Origin: Bacteroidota bacterium
GTDB taxonomy: Bacteria > Bacteroidota > Rhodothermia > Rhodothermales > Rubricoccaceae
Assembly: GCA_022564455.1 (NCBI GenBank)
Contig: JADFLK010000005.1
Coordinates: forward strand, 1 to 19,991
Reading direction: 5' to 3'
DNA: 19,991 nt
A program made the position numbers and the translations under genes. The notes below the pieces were generated by a model. That model did no database searches. It saw nothing but the letters and a program-made list of their open reading frames with translations, and was not told the origin of the DNA. Position 1 is the first letter of the stretch; each line of letters opens with the position of its first letter. Positions 6,526 through 13,196 of the stretch are shown here, in pieces.

Positions 6526-7140
6526 TTAATGCCCTGGCTGTTCCTCAAGGAATCGTACGAACTGCGCAAGCGCGCGGCCACGATGGGAGATCAGGTTTTT
6601 TTGCGCCTTGTCCATTTCGGCGAAGGTGCGGCCGGCGGCGTCATCGGGTTGAAAGATGGCGTCATAGCCGAACCCAGCGCCTCCGCGCTCCTCGTTTGTG
6701 ATGACGCCCTCACAGACCCCGTCGAAAAAGTGTGTCCCTGCAATATCCACAAAAGCCAGCGACGTACGGAAACGCGCCGAGCGATCCTCACGCCCTTCCA
6801 GCGCAGCCAGCAGCTTCGCACGGTTGGCCTTGTCGTCTGATTTAGATCCGGCGTAGCGTGCGCTGTGGATACCTGGCGCGCCGGCGAGCGCATCCACTTC
6901 GAGGCCGGTATCGTCGGCCAGAGAGGGAAGGCCTGTATGCTCAAAAAGCTCCCGCGCCTTCTTCTCCGCGTTGCCTCGGAGGGAGTCGGCGTCCTCCTCA
7001 ACGTGCGGAGCATTGTGCACATCCGCAGCAGAAATAAGTTGAACCGGCAACTCCTCCAACATCGCGGCAAGCTCGGCCACCTTACCGGGGTTGCGGGTGG
7101 CGAGGACAATGGTCTGGAGGGGCTGAACTACGTGCTTCAT
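6526..7140 (-). CDS. rdgB: XTP/dITP diphosphatase (RdgB/HAM1 family)
   Basis: This 204-residue protein has the family length and motifs. [15 protein letters not shown] near the N-terminus binds the nucleotide. [18 protein letters not shown] is followed by [17 protein letters not shown] and the C-terminal [10 protein letters not shown] block complete the active site. The enzyme hydrolyses the non-canonical nucleotides dITP and XTP to monophosphates and pyrophosphate, keeping them out of DNA and RNA. Start ATG 7138-7140 has no SD. It is divergent from rpsU across a 205-bp spacer and is followed on its strand by dtd. The stop TAA lies 14 bp before a GTAGGG palindrome that could serve as a terminator. 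Confidence 0.95.
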   Translation of the reverse strand: MKHVVQPLQTIVLATRNPGKVAELAAMLEELPVQLISAADVHNAPHVEEDADSLRGNAEKKARELFEHTGLPSLADDTGLEVDALAGAPGIHSARYAGSKSDDKANRAKLLAALEGREDRSARFRTSLAFVDIAGTHFFDGVCEGVITNEERGGAGFGYDAIFQPDDAAGRTFAEMDKAQKNLISHRGRALAQFVRFLEEQPGH

Positions 7141-7253
7141 TAAGGTGACTCGGTGCTATACCTCGTTGCGCATGATCCGATACTCCACCCACTAAATGTG
7201 TGGAACGGTGCTTCCTTCGCCCCGATTTCACCAACTCGGCCTGCCCCAACCTC

Positions 7254-7285
7254 TTGAAGCCATAGGGCGAGGCTCCGTACCTTGT
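7254..7285 (+). promoter_or_regulatory. Candidate rpsU promoter, Bacteroidota-like
   Basis: TTG at 7254-7256 and TACCTTGT at 7278-7285 resemble the TTG / TAnnTTTG boxes used by the Bacteroidota primary sigma factor, with a 21-bp spacer. The second box has one deviation. The position would give an rpsU leader of roughly 50-60 nt, including the stem-loop at 7294-7309. This is a pattern match only. Confidence 0.3.
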
Positions 7286-7293
7286 TTGGCTTC

Positions 7294-7309
7294 GCGGTTG
7301 AGTAACCGC
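7294..7309 (+). promoter_or_regulatory. Stem-loop in the rpsU leader
   Basis: GCGGTT (7294-7299) pairs perfectly with AACCGC (7304-7309) around a GAGT loop. It sits 25 nt upstream of the rpsU ribosome binding site. It could stabilise the leader or take part in autoregulation by bS21, but no binding evidence is visible in the sequence. Confidence 0.4.
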
Positions 7310-7334
7310 ACCTCATTCGTTTGTATCCCTTTTT

Positions 7335-7340
7335 GGAGGT
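7335..7340 (+). promoter_or_regulatory. Strong Shine-Dalgarno site deciding the rpsU TTG start
   Basis: GGAGGT lies five bases (CTGCC) before the TTG at 7346-7348. No comparable SD is found upstream of the other intact genes of the window. The combination of a perfect SD with the rare TTG codon fixes the start of rpsU. It fits the published pattern in Bacteroidota, where rpsU is one of the few genes keeping a strong SD because bS21 helps hide the anti-SD of the 16S rRNA. Confidence 0.8.
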
Positions 7341-7345
7341 CTGCC

Positions 7346-7537
7346 TTGGCAGTCGGTATCAAAGTTCGTGACAAAGAGTCCATCGACCGCGCGCTGCGCC
7401 GTTTCAAGCGCTCGGTGAACCGCGCACGCATCCTGCGCACCTACCGCGAGAACCTCGCGTTCACGAAGCCGAGCGAAGTGCGCCGCGAAGAGCGCAAGAA
7501 GGCAAGGGCCAACGCGCGCCGCAGGCGGCGCTATTAG
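7346..7537 (+). CDS. rpsU: 30S ribosomal protein bS21
   Basis: This small basic protein of 63 residues starts at TTG 7346-7348: (M)AVGIKVRDKESIDRALRRFK, then RTYRENLAFTKPSEVRREE and an Arg/Lys-rich tail ending RRRRRY. Length and sequence match bS21 of Bacteroidota-type bacteria. It binds the 30S platform near the 3' end of 16S rRNA. No in-frame ATG gives this N-terminus; the TTG is set by the GGAGGT five bases upstream. It is a lone plus-strand gene, divergent from rdgB and convergent with kgd, with its own candidate promoter, leader hairpin and terminator, so it appears to be monocistronic. The strong SD in a window of SD-less genes suggests autoregulation through anti-SD accessibility (inference from published work on Flavobacterium). 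Confidence 0.95.
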   Translation: MAVGIKVRDKESIDRALRRFKRSVNRARILRTYRENLAFTKPSEVRREERKKARANARRRRRY

Positions 7538-7572
7538 ATCGCCGCCGGGATTGCCCAGCCCTGACTAGTTAA

Positions 7573-7617
7573 AACGCCCGCTCCCAGCAGCACTGCAGGG
7601 GGCGGCGTTCTTGTTTA
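7573..7617. terminator. Intrinsic terminator after rpsU, between convergent genes
   Basis: AACGCC (7573-7578) pairs with GGCGTT (7604-7609). Partly paired inner segments (CGCTCCC against GGGGGCG) lengthen the stem, and CTTGTTT follows on the plus strand. On the minus strand an A-rich stretch (AAAAC) becomes GTTTT after the stem, so it may also stop read-through from kgd. It begins 36 bp after the rpsU stop. Confidence 0.7.
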
Positions 7618-7678
7618 ACTCTGTATGTATTGGGTCATGCAAATCTAATTCTGCTGCTTGGAACCATGAAGCTCACGC

Positions 7679-7702
7679 GGACACGGCCTGCCGTGTCCCT
7701 AC
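7679..7702. repeat. GGACACGGC/GCCGTGTCC palindrome with CTAC tail
   Basis: GGACACGGC (7679-7687) and GCCGTGTCC (7690-7698) form a perfect 9-bp stem with a CT loop, followed by CTAC. Read on the minus strand it is a GTAGGGAC-headed element. It is 22/24 identical to the inverted copy at 6488-6511. It sits just downstream of the kgd stop, again at a gene end. Confidence 0.8.
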
Positions 7703-7726
7703 AGGTCTTCCAATCCAATCGCCCCC

Positions 7727-10700
7727 TCAGCCCTCCACCCCCAGCGCCTTCTGGAGAATGACATCCTGCTCGGCGGCGTGGACCGTAGCGCTTCCGGTGG
7801 CTGGGCTCGCTGCGGCCGGCCGGCCGGCGTACGCCACACGCTTGTTGCAATCGCCGTGGAGTTGCTCCAGCAGGTCGTCCAGCAGCGGACGGACGAAGGA
7901 CCAGGCGCCCATGTTTGCAGGCTCTTCCTGCAGCCAAACCACCTCCTCAACGTCCTTGAATCGCGTTAACTCAGCCGCGACGGCTTCTTCGGGGAAGGGA
8001 TAAAACTGCTCCAGCCGGGCGATGGCAACGGAGCCGGAGCTACCGAGTTCTTCGCGGGCCTTCAGCATATCGTAATAGACCTTGCCCGAGCAGAGCACGA
8101 GGCGCTTTGCGGAAGACGACTCGGCCTCCGCCGGAATGAAGGGCTGGTAGCGGCCTTCCGTTAGATCCTCCACGGTGGAGACTACGGCGGGATGCCGCAG
8201 GAGGCTCTTGGGCGTCATCACCACGAGCGGCTTGCGGGCCTCGCGCTTCACCTGCCGCCGGAGGGCGTGGAAGTAGTTCGCAGGCGTCGAGAAGTTGGCG
8301 ACGATCATGTTGTCCTCGGCGCAGGCCTGCAGGAACCGCTCCAGGCGGCCCGAGGAATGCTCCGGTCCCTGCCCCTCCGATCCGTGCGGGAGGAGCATCG
8401 TGAGGCGGCTGGTCTGCGCCCACTTGGCCTCGGCGGCCGAAATAAACTGGTCGATCATAATCTGCGCCCCGTTGACGAAGTCGCCGAACTGAGCCTCCCA
8501 ACAAACCAACGCATCTGGCTCCTCCACCGAATACCCGTACTCGAAACCAAGGGCGGCGTATTCGCTCAGCAGGCTGTCGTACACCTGAAAACGCGCCTGT
8601 CCTTCCGCCACGTGGTTGAGTGGAACGTAGGTATGCGCATCATTCTGGTCGTACAGGATGGAGTGGCGCTGCGAGAAGGTGCCGCGCCCCGAATCCTGCC
8701 CGGAAAGGCGAACAGGAGTGCCCTCCTGCAGCAACGTGCCAAACGCCAATGCCTCGGCGAATGCCCAGTCGATCTTGCCTTCCTCAAACTGCTGCTCGCG
8801 GCGCTCGAACTGGCGCCCCAGCTTACGATGGACGTTGAAGTCTTCCGGCATATCAACCAGCGCGCGTACCACCCGCTCCAACGATTCCCGCCGCACCGAG
8901 GTAACCATCTCCACCGCGGCGGGTACACGGACCGGCTGCGAAACGACCTGGTGGTCCTTCTGACGCTCGGCCAGTTCCTTCGTCTCCTCGAACGCCTGGT
9001 CGAGGCGCGCGCGGAAGTCATCCAGCAGCGACTCCGCGTCCTCGGGGGTGAGTTCGCCCTTGCGCAGCAGATGCTCCACGTACAACTTTCGCACCGAGCG
9101 GTGGCCTTTGATGTCGGCGTACATGAGCGGCTGCGTGTAGCCCGGCTCGTCGCCTTCGTTGTGGCCGTATTTGCGGTAACAGATCAGGTCGATGACCACG
9201 TCCTTGTTGAAGACCTGCCGGTAGTCGAGAGCGAGGCACGCCACGCGGATGGCGGCTTCGGGGTCGTCGCCGTTGACGTGGAAGATGGGCGCCTGAATCA
9301 TCCGCGCTATGTCGGTGGCATAGGCGGATGAGCGCGCGTGCAGCGGGAGCGTCGTAAAACCGATCTGGTTGTTGACGACGAGGTGGATGGTGCCGCCGGT
9401 TCGGTAGCCTTCCAGTTCGGAGAGGTTGAGCGTTTCCGCCACCACGCCCTGGCCTGCGAAGGCTGCGTCTCCATGCAGAAGGATTGGGATGACGCGGTCG
9501 CGGACCACCTTCTCGGGCTGGCCGTCAAGTTGCTCGATCAAGCGCTGCTGCTTCGCCCGCACCACCCCTTCCACTACCGGACTCACGGCTTCGAGGTGGC
9601 TCGGGTTGGAGGCCAGCGTGAGCCTGATGGTGGCGCCGCTCGGCGCGGTATGCACGCCCTGCTGGCCGAGGTGGTACTTCACATCGCCGGAGCCCTGCAC
9701 CGCCTCGGCGTCGGTGGTCCCCTCGAACTCGTCGAACACCTTGTGGTACGGCTTGCCGATGATGTTCGTGAGCACGTTCAGGCGGCCCCGGTGCGCCATC
9801 CCGATGACCACCTCCTCCACTTCCTGATTGGCAGCGTCGGAGATGATGGCATCCAGAATGGGGATCACCGTTTCGGCGCCTTCCAGCGAGAACCGCTTGT
9901 GGCCGATGTACTTCGTGTGGATGAACTGCTCGAGGGCCTCGGCGGCGTTCAGCTTCTCAAGAATGCGCTTCTTGCGCTCTACGGAGACCTTTTCGCGGAA
10001 TTGCTGAGGCTCGATGCGCTCTATCAGCCAGCGCTTCTCCTCGGGTGAGGAGATGTGCATGAACTCGGTGCCGATGTGCCCGGCGTAGGTATCCCACAGG
10101 ATGTCCAGGACATCGCGCAGTGGCATCTTCTCCTTCCCGGCGAGACGGCCGGTGATGAACACGCGGTCGAGATCCCAAACGGTGAGCCCATAGCTGGCGG
10201 GGTCGAGTTCGGTGTGGATGCGCGGCTCGTAGTGCAGCGGGTTGGTATCAGCGAGCAGGTGCCCGCGCACGCGGTACGCGCGGATGAACTGGAGGACGCT
10301 GGCCTGCTTCTCGGCGGCACTCGCCCGGTCGCTGCCCACGCCCCGGCGGCCCAGCATCGGCGTCGTGTCAGCCTCCATGCGCAGCGGCGGCGTGTGGATG
10401 CCGAGGCTGCGGAAGGCCTCGTCGTAGAAATCGAACTTGCCGGTAAGCTGATCGGATACGTAGCGGAGGAACTCACCGCTCTCGGCGCCCTGAATCACCC
10501 GGTGGTCGTACGTGGAGGTGAGGGTCATCACCTCGCTCAGACCGAGGCGCGAGAGCTCTTCTTTCGACATCCCGGCGTACTGCGATGGGAAGCCGATGGA
10601 GCCCACGCCGATGATTACACCCTGCCCTGGCATCAGGCGCGGCACGCTCATCGCCGTGCCGATCGTGCCCGGATTCGTGAGGGTGGCCGTCGTGTTCTGA

Positions 10701-11446
10701 AAATCTGCGACCTCAAGCTCGCCGCCGCGAGCGCGGTTGACGATGCCGTTGTAGGCCCCGAGGAACTCCGCAAACGAAAGGTTCTGCGCCGCCTTTATGT
10801 TTGGCACCAGGAGTTGCCGTTTGCCTTTCTTCTCGATATCAATGGCAAGGCCGAGGTTGGAATCTTCCGGATCGATGCGCTCCGGCTTACCGTCGGGGCT
10901 GTAGCGGAAGGTGGCGATCATACCGGGGAACCGCTCCAGCGCCTTCACAATGGCATACGCGATGAGGTGCGTGAAGGAGACCTTTTCGCCGCCCATCATC
11001 TGCTGCCGCCGGTTCATGAGGCGGCGGTTCTCCGCCATGAGCTTCGTGGGCACCTCGCGCACGGAGGTCGCCGTCGGGATGCTCAGGCTGGCCTCCATGT
11101 TCTCCACGATCTTGGCACCCACACCGCGCAATGGCGTCACCTCGGCGCCATCCGATACGGGGACGTCGGCCGCAGACGAGGGTCTCGCACGCAGTGGAGC
11201 AGGTACCTCTTCCGCGATCGCTGCTCCATCTCCTGAAGGCGCGGCCGGTGGAGCTACATCGGGCTCGGCTGCAACGGCGTCCGGCGCCACGGCCACTCCT
11301 GTACCAGGCGTTCGCGGACTGAACGTAGGGCCGGGCTGGAAGTCGGCGAAGAACTCGCGCCAACTCTCGCTGACCGACTCGGGGTTTTCGAGGTACTGCC
11401 CGTACAGATCCTCGACGTAGCCGCTGTTAAATCCAAAGGAGCTCAC
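7727..11446 (-). CDS. kgd: Multifunctional 2-oxoglutarate decarboxylase/dehydrogenase (fused E2-E1)
   Basis: This 1239-residue protein has the architecture of mycobacterial KGD (about 1230 residues). Residues 1-40 are an OGDH N-terminal segment (YVEDLYGQYLENPESVSESW). Residues 41-100 are a Pro/Ala-rich linker. Residues about 105-340 form an E2 succinyltransferase catalytic domain with STYDHRVIQGAESGEF (His315). From about 370 the E1 decarboxylase carries GMAHRGRLNVL (548-558), LHGDAAFAGQG and NNQIGFTT (691-698, the thiamine-diphosphate region), ending in a transketolase-like C-terminal domain with VWLQEEPANMGAWSFV. No lipoyl domain is present, so a separate lipoylated E2 is needed for full complex activity. 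The start is GTG 11444-11446; no upstream in-frame ATG was found and there is no SD. It links 2-oxoglutarate to succinyl-CoA or succinic semialdehyde in the TCA cycle. The fused form is best known from Actinobacteria. The SDR gene lies 164 bp upstream on the same strand. Confidence 0.95.
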   Translation of the reverse strand: MSSFGFNSGYVEDLYGQYLENPESVSESWREFFADFQPGPTFSPRTPGTGVAVAPDAVAAEPDVAPPAAPSGDGAAIAEEVPAPLRARPSSAADVPVSDGAEVTPLRGVGAKIVENMEASLSIPTATSVREVPTKLMAENRRLMNRRQQMMGGEKVSFTHLIAYAIVKALERFPGMIATFRYSPDGKPERIDPEDSNLGLAIDIEKKGKRQLLVPNIKAAQNLSFAEFLGAYNGIVNRARGGELEVADFQNTTATLTNPGTIGTAMSVPRLMPGQGVIIGVGSIGFPSQYAGMSKEELSRLGLSEVMTLTSTYDHRVIQGAESGEFLRYVSDQLTGKFDFYDEAFRSLGIHTPPLRMEADTTPMLGRRGVGSDRASAAEKQASVLQFIRAYRVRGHLLADTNPLHYEPRIHTELDPASYGLTVWDLDRVFITGRLAGKEKMPLRDVLDILWDTYAGHIGTEFMHISSPEEKRWLIERIEPQQFREKVSVERKKRILEKLNAAEALEQFIHTKYIGHKRFSLEGAETVIPILDAIISDAANQEVEEVVIGMAHRGRLNVLTNIIGKPYHKVFDEFEGTTDAEAVQGSGDVKYHLGQQGVHTAPSGATIRLTLASNPSHLEAVSPVVEGVVRAKQQRLIEQLDGQPEKVVRDRVIPILLHGDAAFAGQGVVAETLNLSELEGYRTGGTIHLVVNNQIGFTTLPLHARSSAYATDIARMIQAPIFHVNGDDPEAAIRVACLALDYRQVFNKDVVIDLICYRKYGHNEGDEPGYTQPLMYADIKGHRSVRKLYVEHLLRKGELTPEDAESLLDDFRARLDQAFEETKELAERQKDHQVVSQPVRVPAAVEMVTSVRRESLERVVRALVDMPEDFNVHRKLGRQFERREQQFEEGKIDWAFAEALAFGTLLQEGTPVRLSGQDSGRGTFSQRHSILYDQNDAHTYVPLNHVAEGQARFQVYDSLLSEYAALGFEYGYSVEEPDALVCWEAQFGDFVNGAQIMIDQFISAAEAKWAQTSRLTMLLPHGSEGQGPEHSSGRLERFLQACAEDNMIVANFSTPANYFHALRRQVKREARKPLVVMTPKSLLRHPAVVSTVEDLTEGRYQPFIPAEAESSSAKRLVLCSGKVYYDMLKAREELGSSGSVAIARLEQFYPFPEEAVAAELTRFKDVEEVVWLQEEPANMGAWSFVRPLLDDLLEQLHGDCNKRVAYAGRPAAASPATGSATVHAAEQDVILQKALGVEG

Positions 11447-11530
11447 GAAATGGAGAGATTGGTAGAAGAGGCCCGGAGAGGCTCGGATGTCTCACTTCCG
11501 GCAGTTGGATCCGGCAACCGAATCCACCCC

Positions 11531-11599
11531 AAAAGGTAACGCTACGGGAGGCGTCGGGATTCCTCGCGGATGCGTCACTTTGCTGAAAATCGCGTTACC
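11531..11599 (-). promoter_or_regulatory. Candidate kgd promoter and 8-bp inverted repeat
   Basis: The 164-bp gap upstream of kgd contains GGTAACGC (11535-11542) and its exact inverse GCGTTACC (11592-11599), 49 bp apart. On the minus strand the kgd-proximal arm continues as TACCTTTTG, which resembles the TAnnTTTG -7 box; no convincing -33 TTG was found. The repeat could be an operator, a widely spaced terminator stem for the SDR gene, or chance. Confidence 0.3.
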
Positions 11600-11610
11600 C
11601 AAACCCTCCT

Positions 11611-12579
11611 CTACAACCAGCCATTCTCCCGGTACCAGCGAACGGTCTCGCTCATGCCTTCCTCCAACGAAACGGACGGTTCGTAGCCAAAATCGGTGTG
11701 GGCCTTTTCGGACGACACGAGCCACGAGGCTTTGGCCTCGCGCGCTTTCTCGCGATTTAGAGGCGGATATTTGCCAAGCAGCTTCCCGATGCCCTCGGAG
11801 GCCGCACCGATGACGCCTACTAGCATTCGCGGCACGTTGATGCTGAGGGCGCCGTGCCCCAGCGCGACCCGAATCGCAGACCGGATCTCATCCCAACTGT
11901 AGCCGCGCGGGCCACCGAGAAAATACGTCCGGCCGGCCGTGGTCTCCGATTCCGCCGCGGCAATCATCCCGTTCACCAGGTCGCGGACGTGGACGAGGTC
12001 GAGTTGCGGTACGTTGCCGTTTCCCACAATCGGGAGGATGCGTTGCCGGCCGGCCAATTTGATGAGGGTGAAGATGTCGGCTTCCCGAGGCCCGTACACC
12101 GATGGAGGGCGAACAATGACAACCGGCGGACCATCACCCCGCTCCGCGATTCGCCGTTCCATCTCGGCCTTGCTCCTTCCGTAATTGGACATGGGTTTGA
12201 GCGGCGCGTCTTCCGTCAACCGATGGTTTCCGCTCGGCCCCACCGCCGCCAACGACGACGTAACCAGCACCTTTCCAACACCCGCCTCGTTCGCGACATC
12301 CAGAATGTTCAGCGTGCCCTCAATGTTGGTGCGGTCCAGCGCCTCGCGGTTCGGCGCGCGCGTCATCCCAGCGACGTGGTACACAATGCCTACACCATCC
12401 ATGCCCTCCAGCAGCACCTCTCCATCGAACAGATCACCCTGAATAGTGGCGACGGGCAGTCCTTCCAACCACTTCAACTCCTTCCGGACCAGACAGCGAA
12501 CCTCGTTGCCACGTTCTAGCAGGGCTTCCACTAGGTGGCTTCCCACGAAGCCGGTTCCGCCGGTAACGAAGGTTCGCAT
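11611..12579 (-). CDS. NAD-dependent epimerase/dehydratase (extended SDR family)
   Basis: This 322-residue protein has a Rossmann fold of the extended short-chain dehydrogenase type. TGGTGFVGSHLVE at residues 6-18 is the dinucleotide-binding loop. VTSSLAAVG includes the catalytic Ser region (107-109). The catalytic pair is Y133-x3-K137 in SNYGRSKAE, and VRPPSVYGPRE is the downstream family signature. The substrate could be a nucleotide sugar, a sterol-like or a flavonoid-like compound; the sequence does not decide. It starts at ATG 12577-12579, sharing one base with the TGA stop of the nucleotidyltransferase gene (TGATG), which points to translational coupling. There is no SD, and the leader is GAGCTCCCCTG. 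kgd follows downstream. Confidence 0.9.
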   Translation of the reverse strand: MRTFVTGGTGFVGSHLVEALLERGNEVRCLVRKELKWLEGLPVATIQGDLFDGEVLLEGMDGVGIVYHVAGMTRAPNREALDRTNIEGTLNILDVANEAGVGKVLVTSSLAAVGPSGNHRLTEDAPLKPMSNYGRSKAEMERRIAERGDGPPVVIVRPPSVYGPREADIFTLIKLAGRQRILPIVGNGNVPQLDLVHVRDLVNGMIAAAESETTAGRTYFLGGPRGYSWDEIRSAIRVALGHGALSINVPRMLVGVIGAASEGIGKLLGKYPPLNREKAREAKASWLVSSEKAHTDFGYEPSVSLEEGMSETVRWYRENGWL

Positions 12580-13025
12580 CAGGGGAGCTCGTCAAGGTCA
12601 GCGAGGTCCTTCAGCCTACCGCTGGCGCGTTTGTTGGTTTTCAGACAGTCGAGCCCGATCACTGTCACGGGTACGCCATCCCACTCGTCCTCAACCCGGT
12701 CGGGCCAGCACTCGTCAAATGCGACACCCGGCACCGACGAGAACACTTCAATCTGGTTGGGTGGAATCCCCATCCGCGTTATTCTACCCGGTTTCGTGAA
12801 GAGAGACGTACGAAGCGACGGCACGTCAAATCCAAACTCTCGTAGAGCCCCGATGATGCGCTCAGCGTTCTCTTCCGTCGGGCGCACCCATACATCGATG
12901 TCGCCGGTGAAGCGAGCGTACCCGTGATAGCCAACCGCGTATCCACCAATTAACAGATACTCAACCCGGTATTCGGCGAGTGATTTCAAGAACTCGCTGA
13001 AGTCGGGCGGAAGCTTCGTCACCAT
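12579..13025 (-). CDS. Nucleotidyltransferase-fold protein (DUF6036 / AbiEii-like)
   Basis: This 148-residue protein opens LPPDFSEFLKSLAEYRVEYLLIGG. It then has the nucleotidyltransferase signature GGYAVGYHGYARFTGDIDVW, with Gly27-Gly28 and the metal-binding Asp42/Asp44 pair. A later IEVF may supply the third acid. Stand-alone proteins of this type occur widely in accessory pairs and are related to AbiEii-type toxins and minimal nucleotidyltransferases. The target is unknown. I kept ATG 13023-13025, although it overlaps the upstream 70-residue gene by 65 bp, because the conserved N-terminal helix is needed for the fold. It ends in TGATG with the SDR gene. There is no SD. Confidence 0.85.
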   Translation of the reverse strand: MVTKLPPDFSEFLKSLAEYRVEYLLIGGYAVGYHGYARFTGDIDVWVRPTEENAERIIGALREFGFDVPSLRTSLFTKPGRITRMGIPPNQIEVFSSVPGVAFDECWPDRVEDEWDGVPVTVIGLDCLKTNKRASGRLKDLADLDELP

Positions 13026-13173
13026 AGTTGAGTTCGCGGAGGTGCTGCATATGTTGAAGCCGTTCTTCGGGCGTTCGGCTCCACCAGTAACGGCGATCAG
13101 CCTCGTCAGCCTCCTCGAAGGAGGTGAACACCTGGAATGCGGTGCGGTCGACGCGAAATTCGTTGGAGTCCAT
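12961..13173 (-). CDS. Small partner protein of the nucleotidyltransferase, 70 residues
   Basis: The frame runs from ATG 13171-13173 to a stop at 12961. The product is helical and acidic-basic: FRVDRTAFQVFTSFEEADEAD, then RRYWWSRTPEERLQHMQHLR and YGDEASARLQRVLEI. To my knowledge, short proteins with the pattern EAD..YW...TPEERL...LR...YG......RLQRVLE are regularly encoded just before this kind of nucleotidyltransferase. The reading frame overlaps the nucleotidyltransferase gene by 65 bp in another frame, so the two are probably translated as a pair. An antitoxin or chaperone-like role is an inference. It follows rlmD by 23 bp. Confidence 0.8.
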   Translation of the reverse strand: MDSNEFRVDRTAFQVFTSFEEADEADRRYWWSRTPEERLQHMQHLRELNYGDEASARLQRVLEITRRIPG

Positions 13174-13196
13174 GAAGGGAAGCTAAGGCTCGTTTC

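Noticed and set aside
8192..10048. Plus-strand frames of 379 and 236 residues
   Set aside because: Both lie opposite the E1 part of kgd and show no family pattern.
10055..11236. Long 393-residue plus-strand frame
   Set aside because: It is antisense to kgd, whose protein has clear motifs throughout. High GC at third positions opens such mirror frames.
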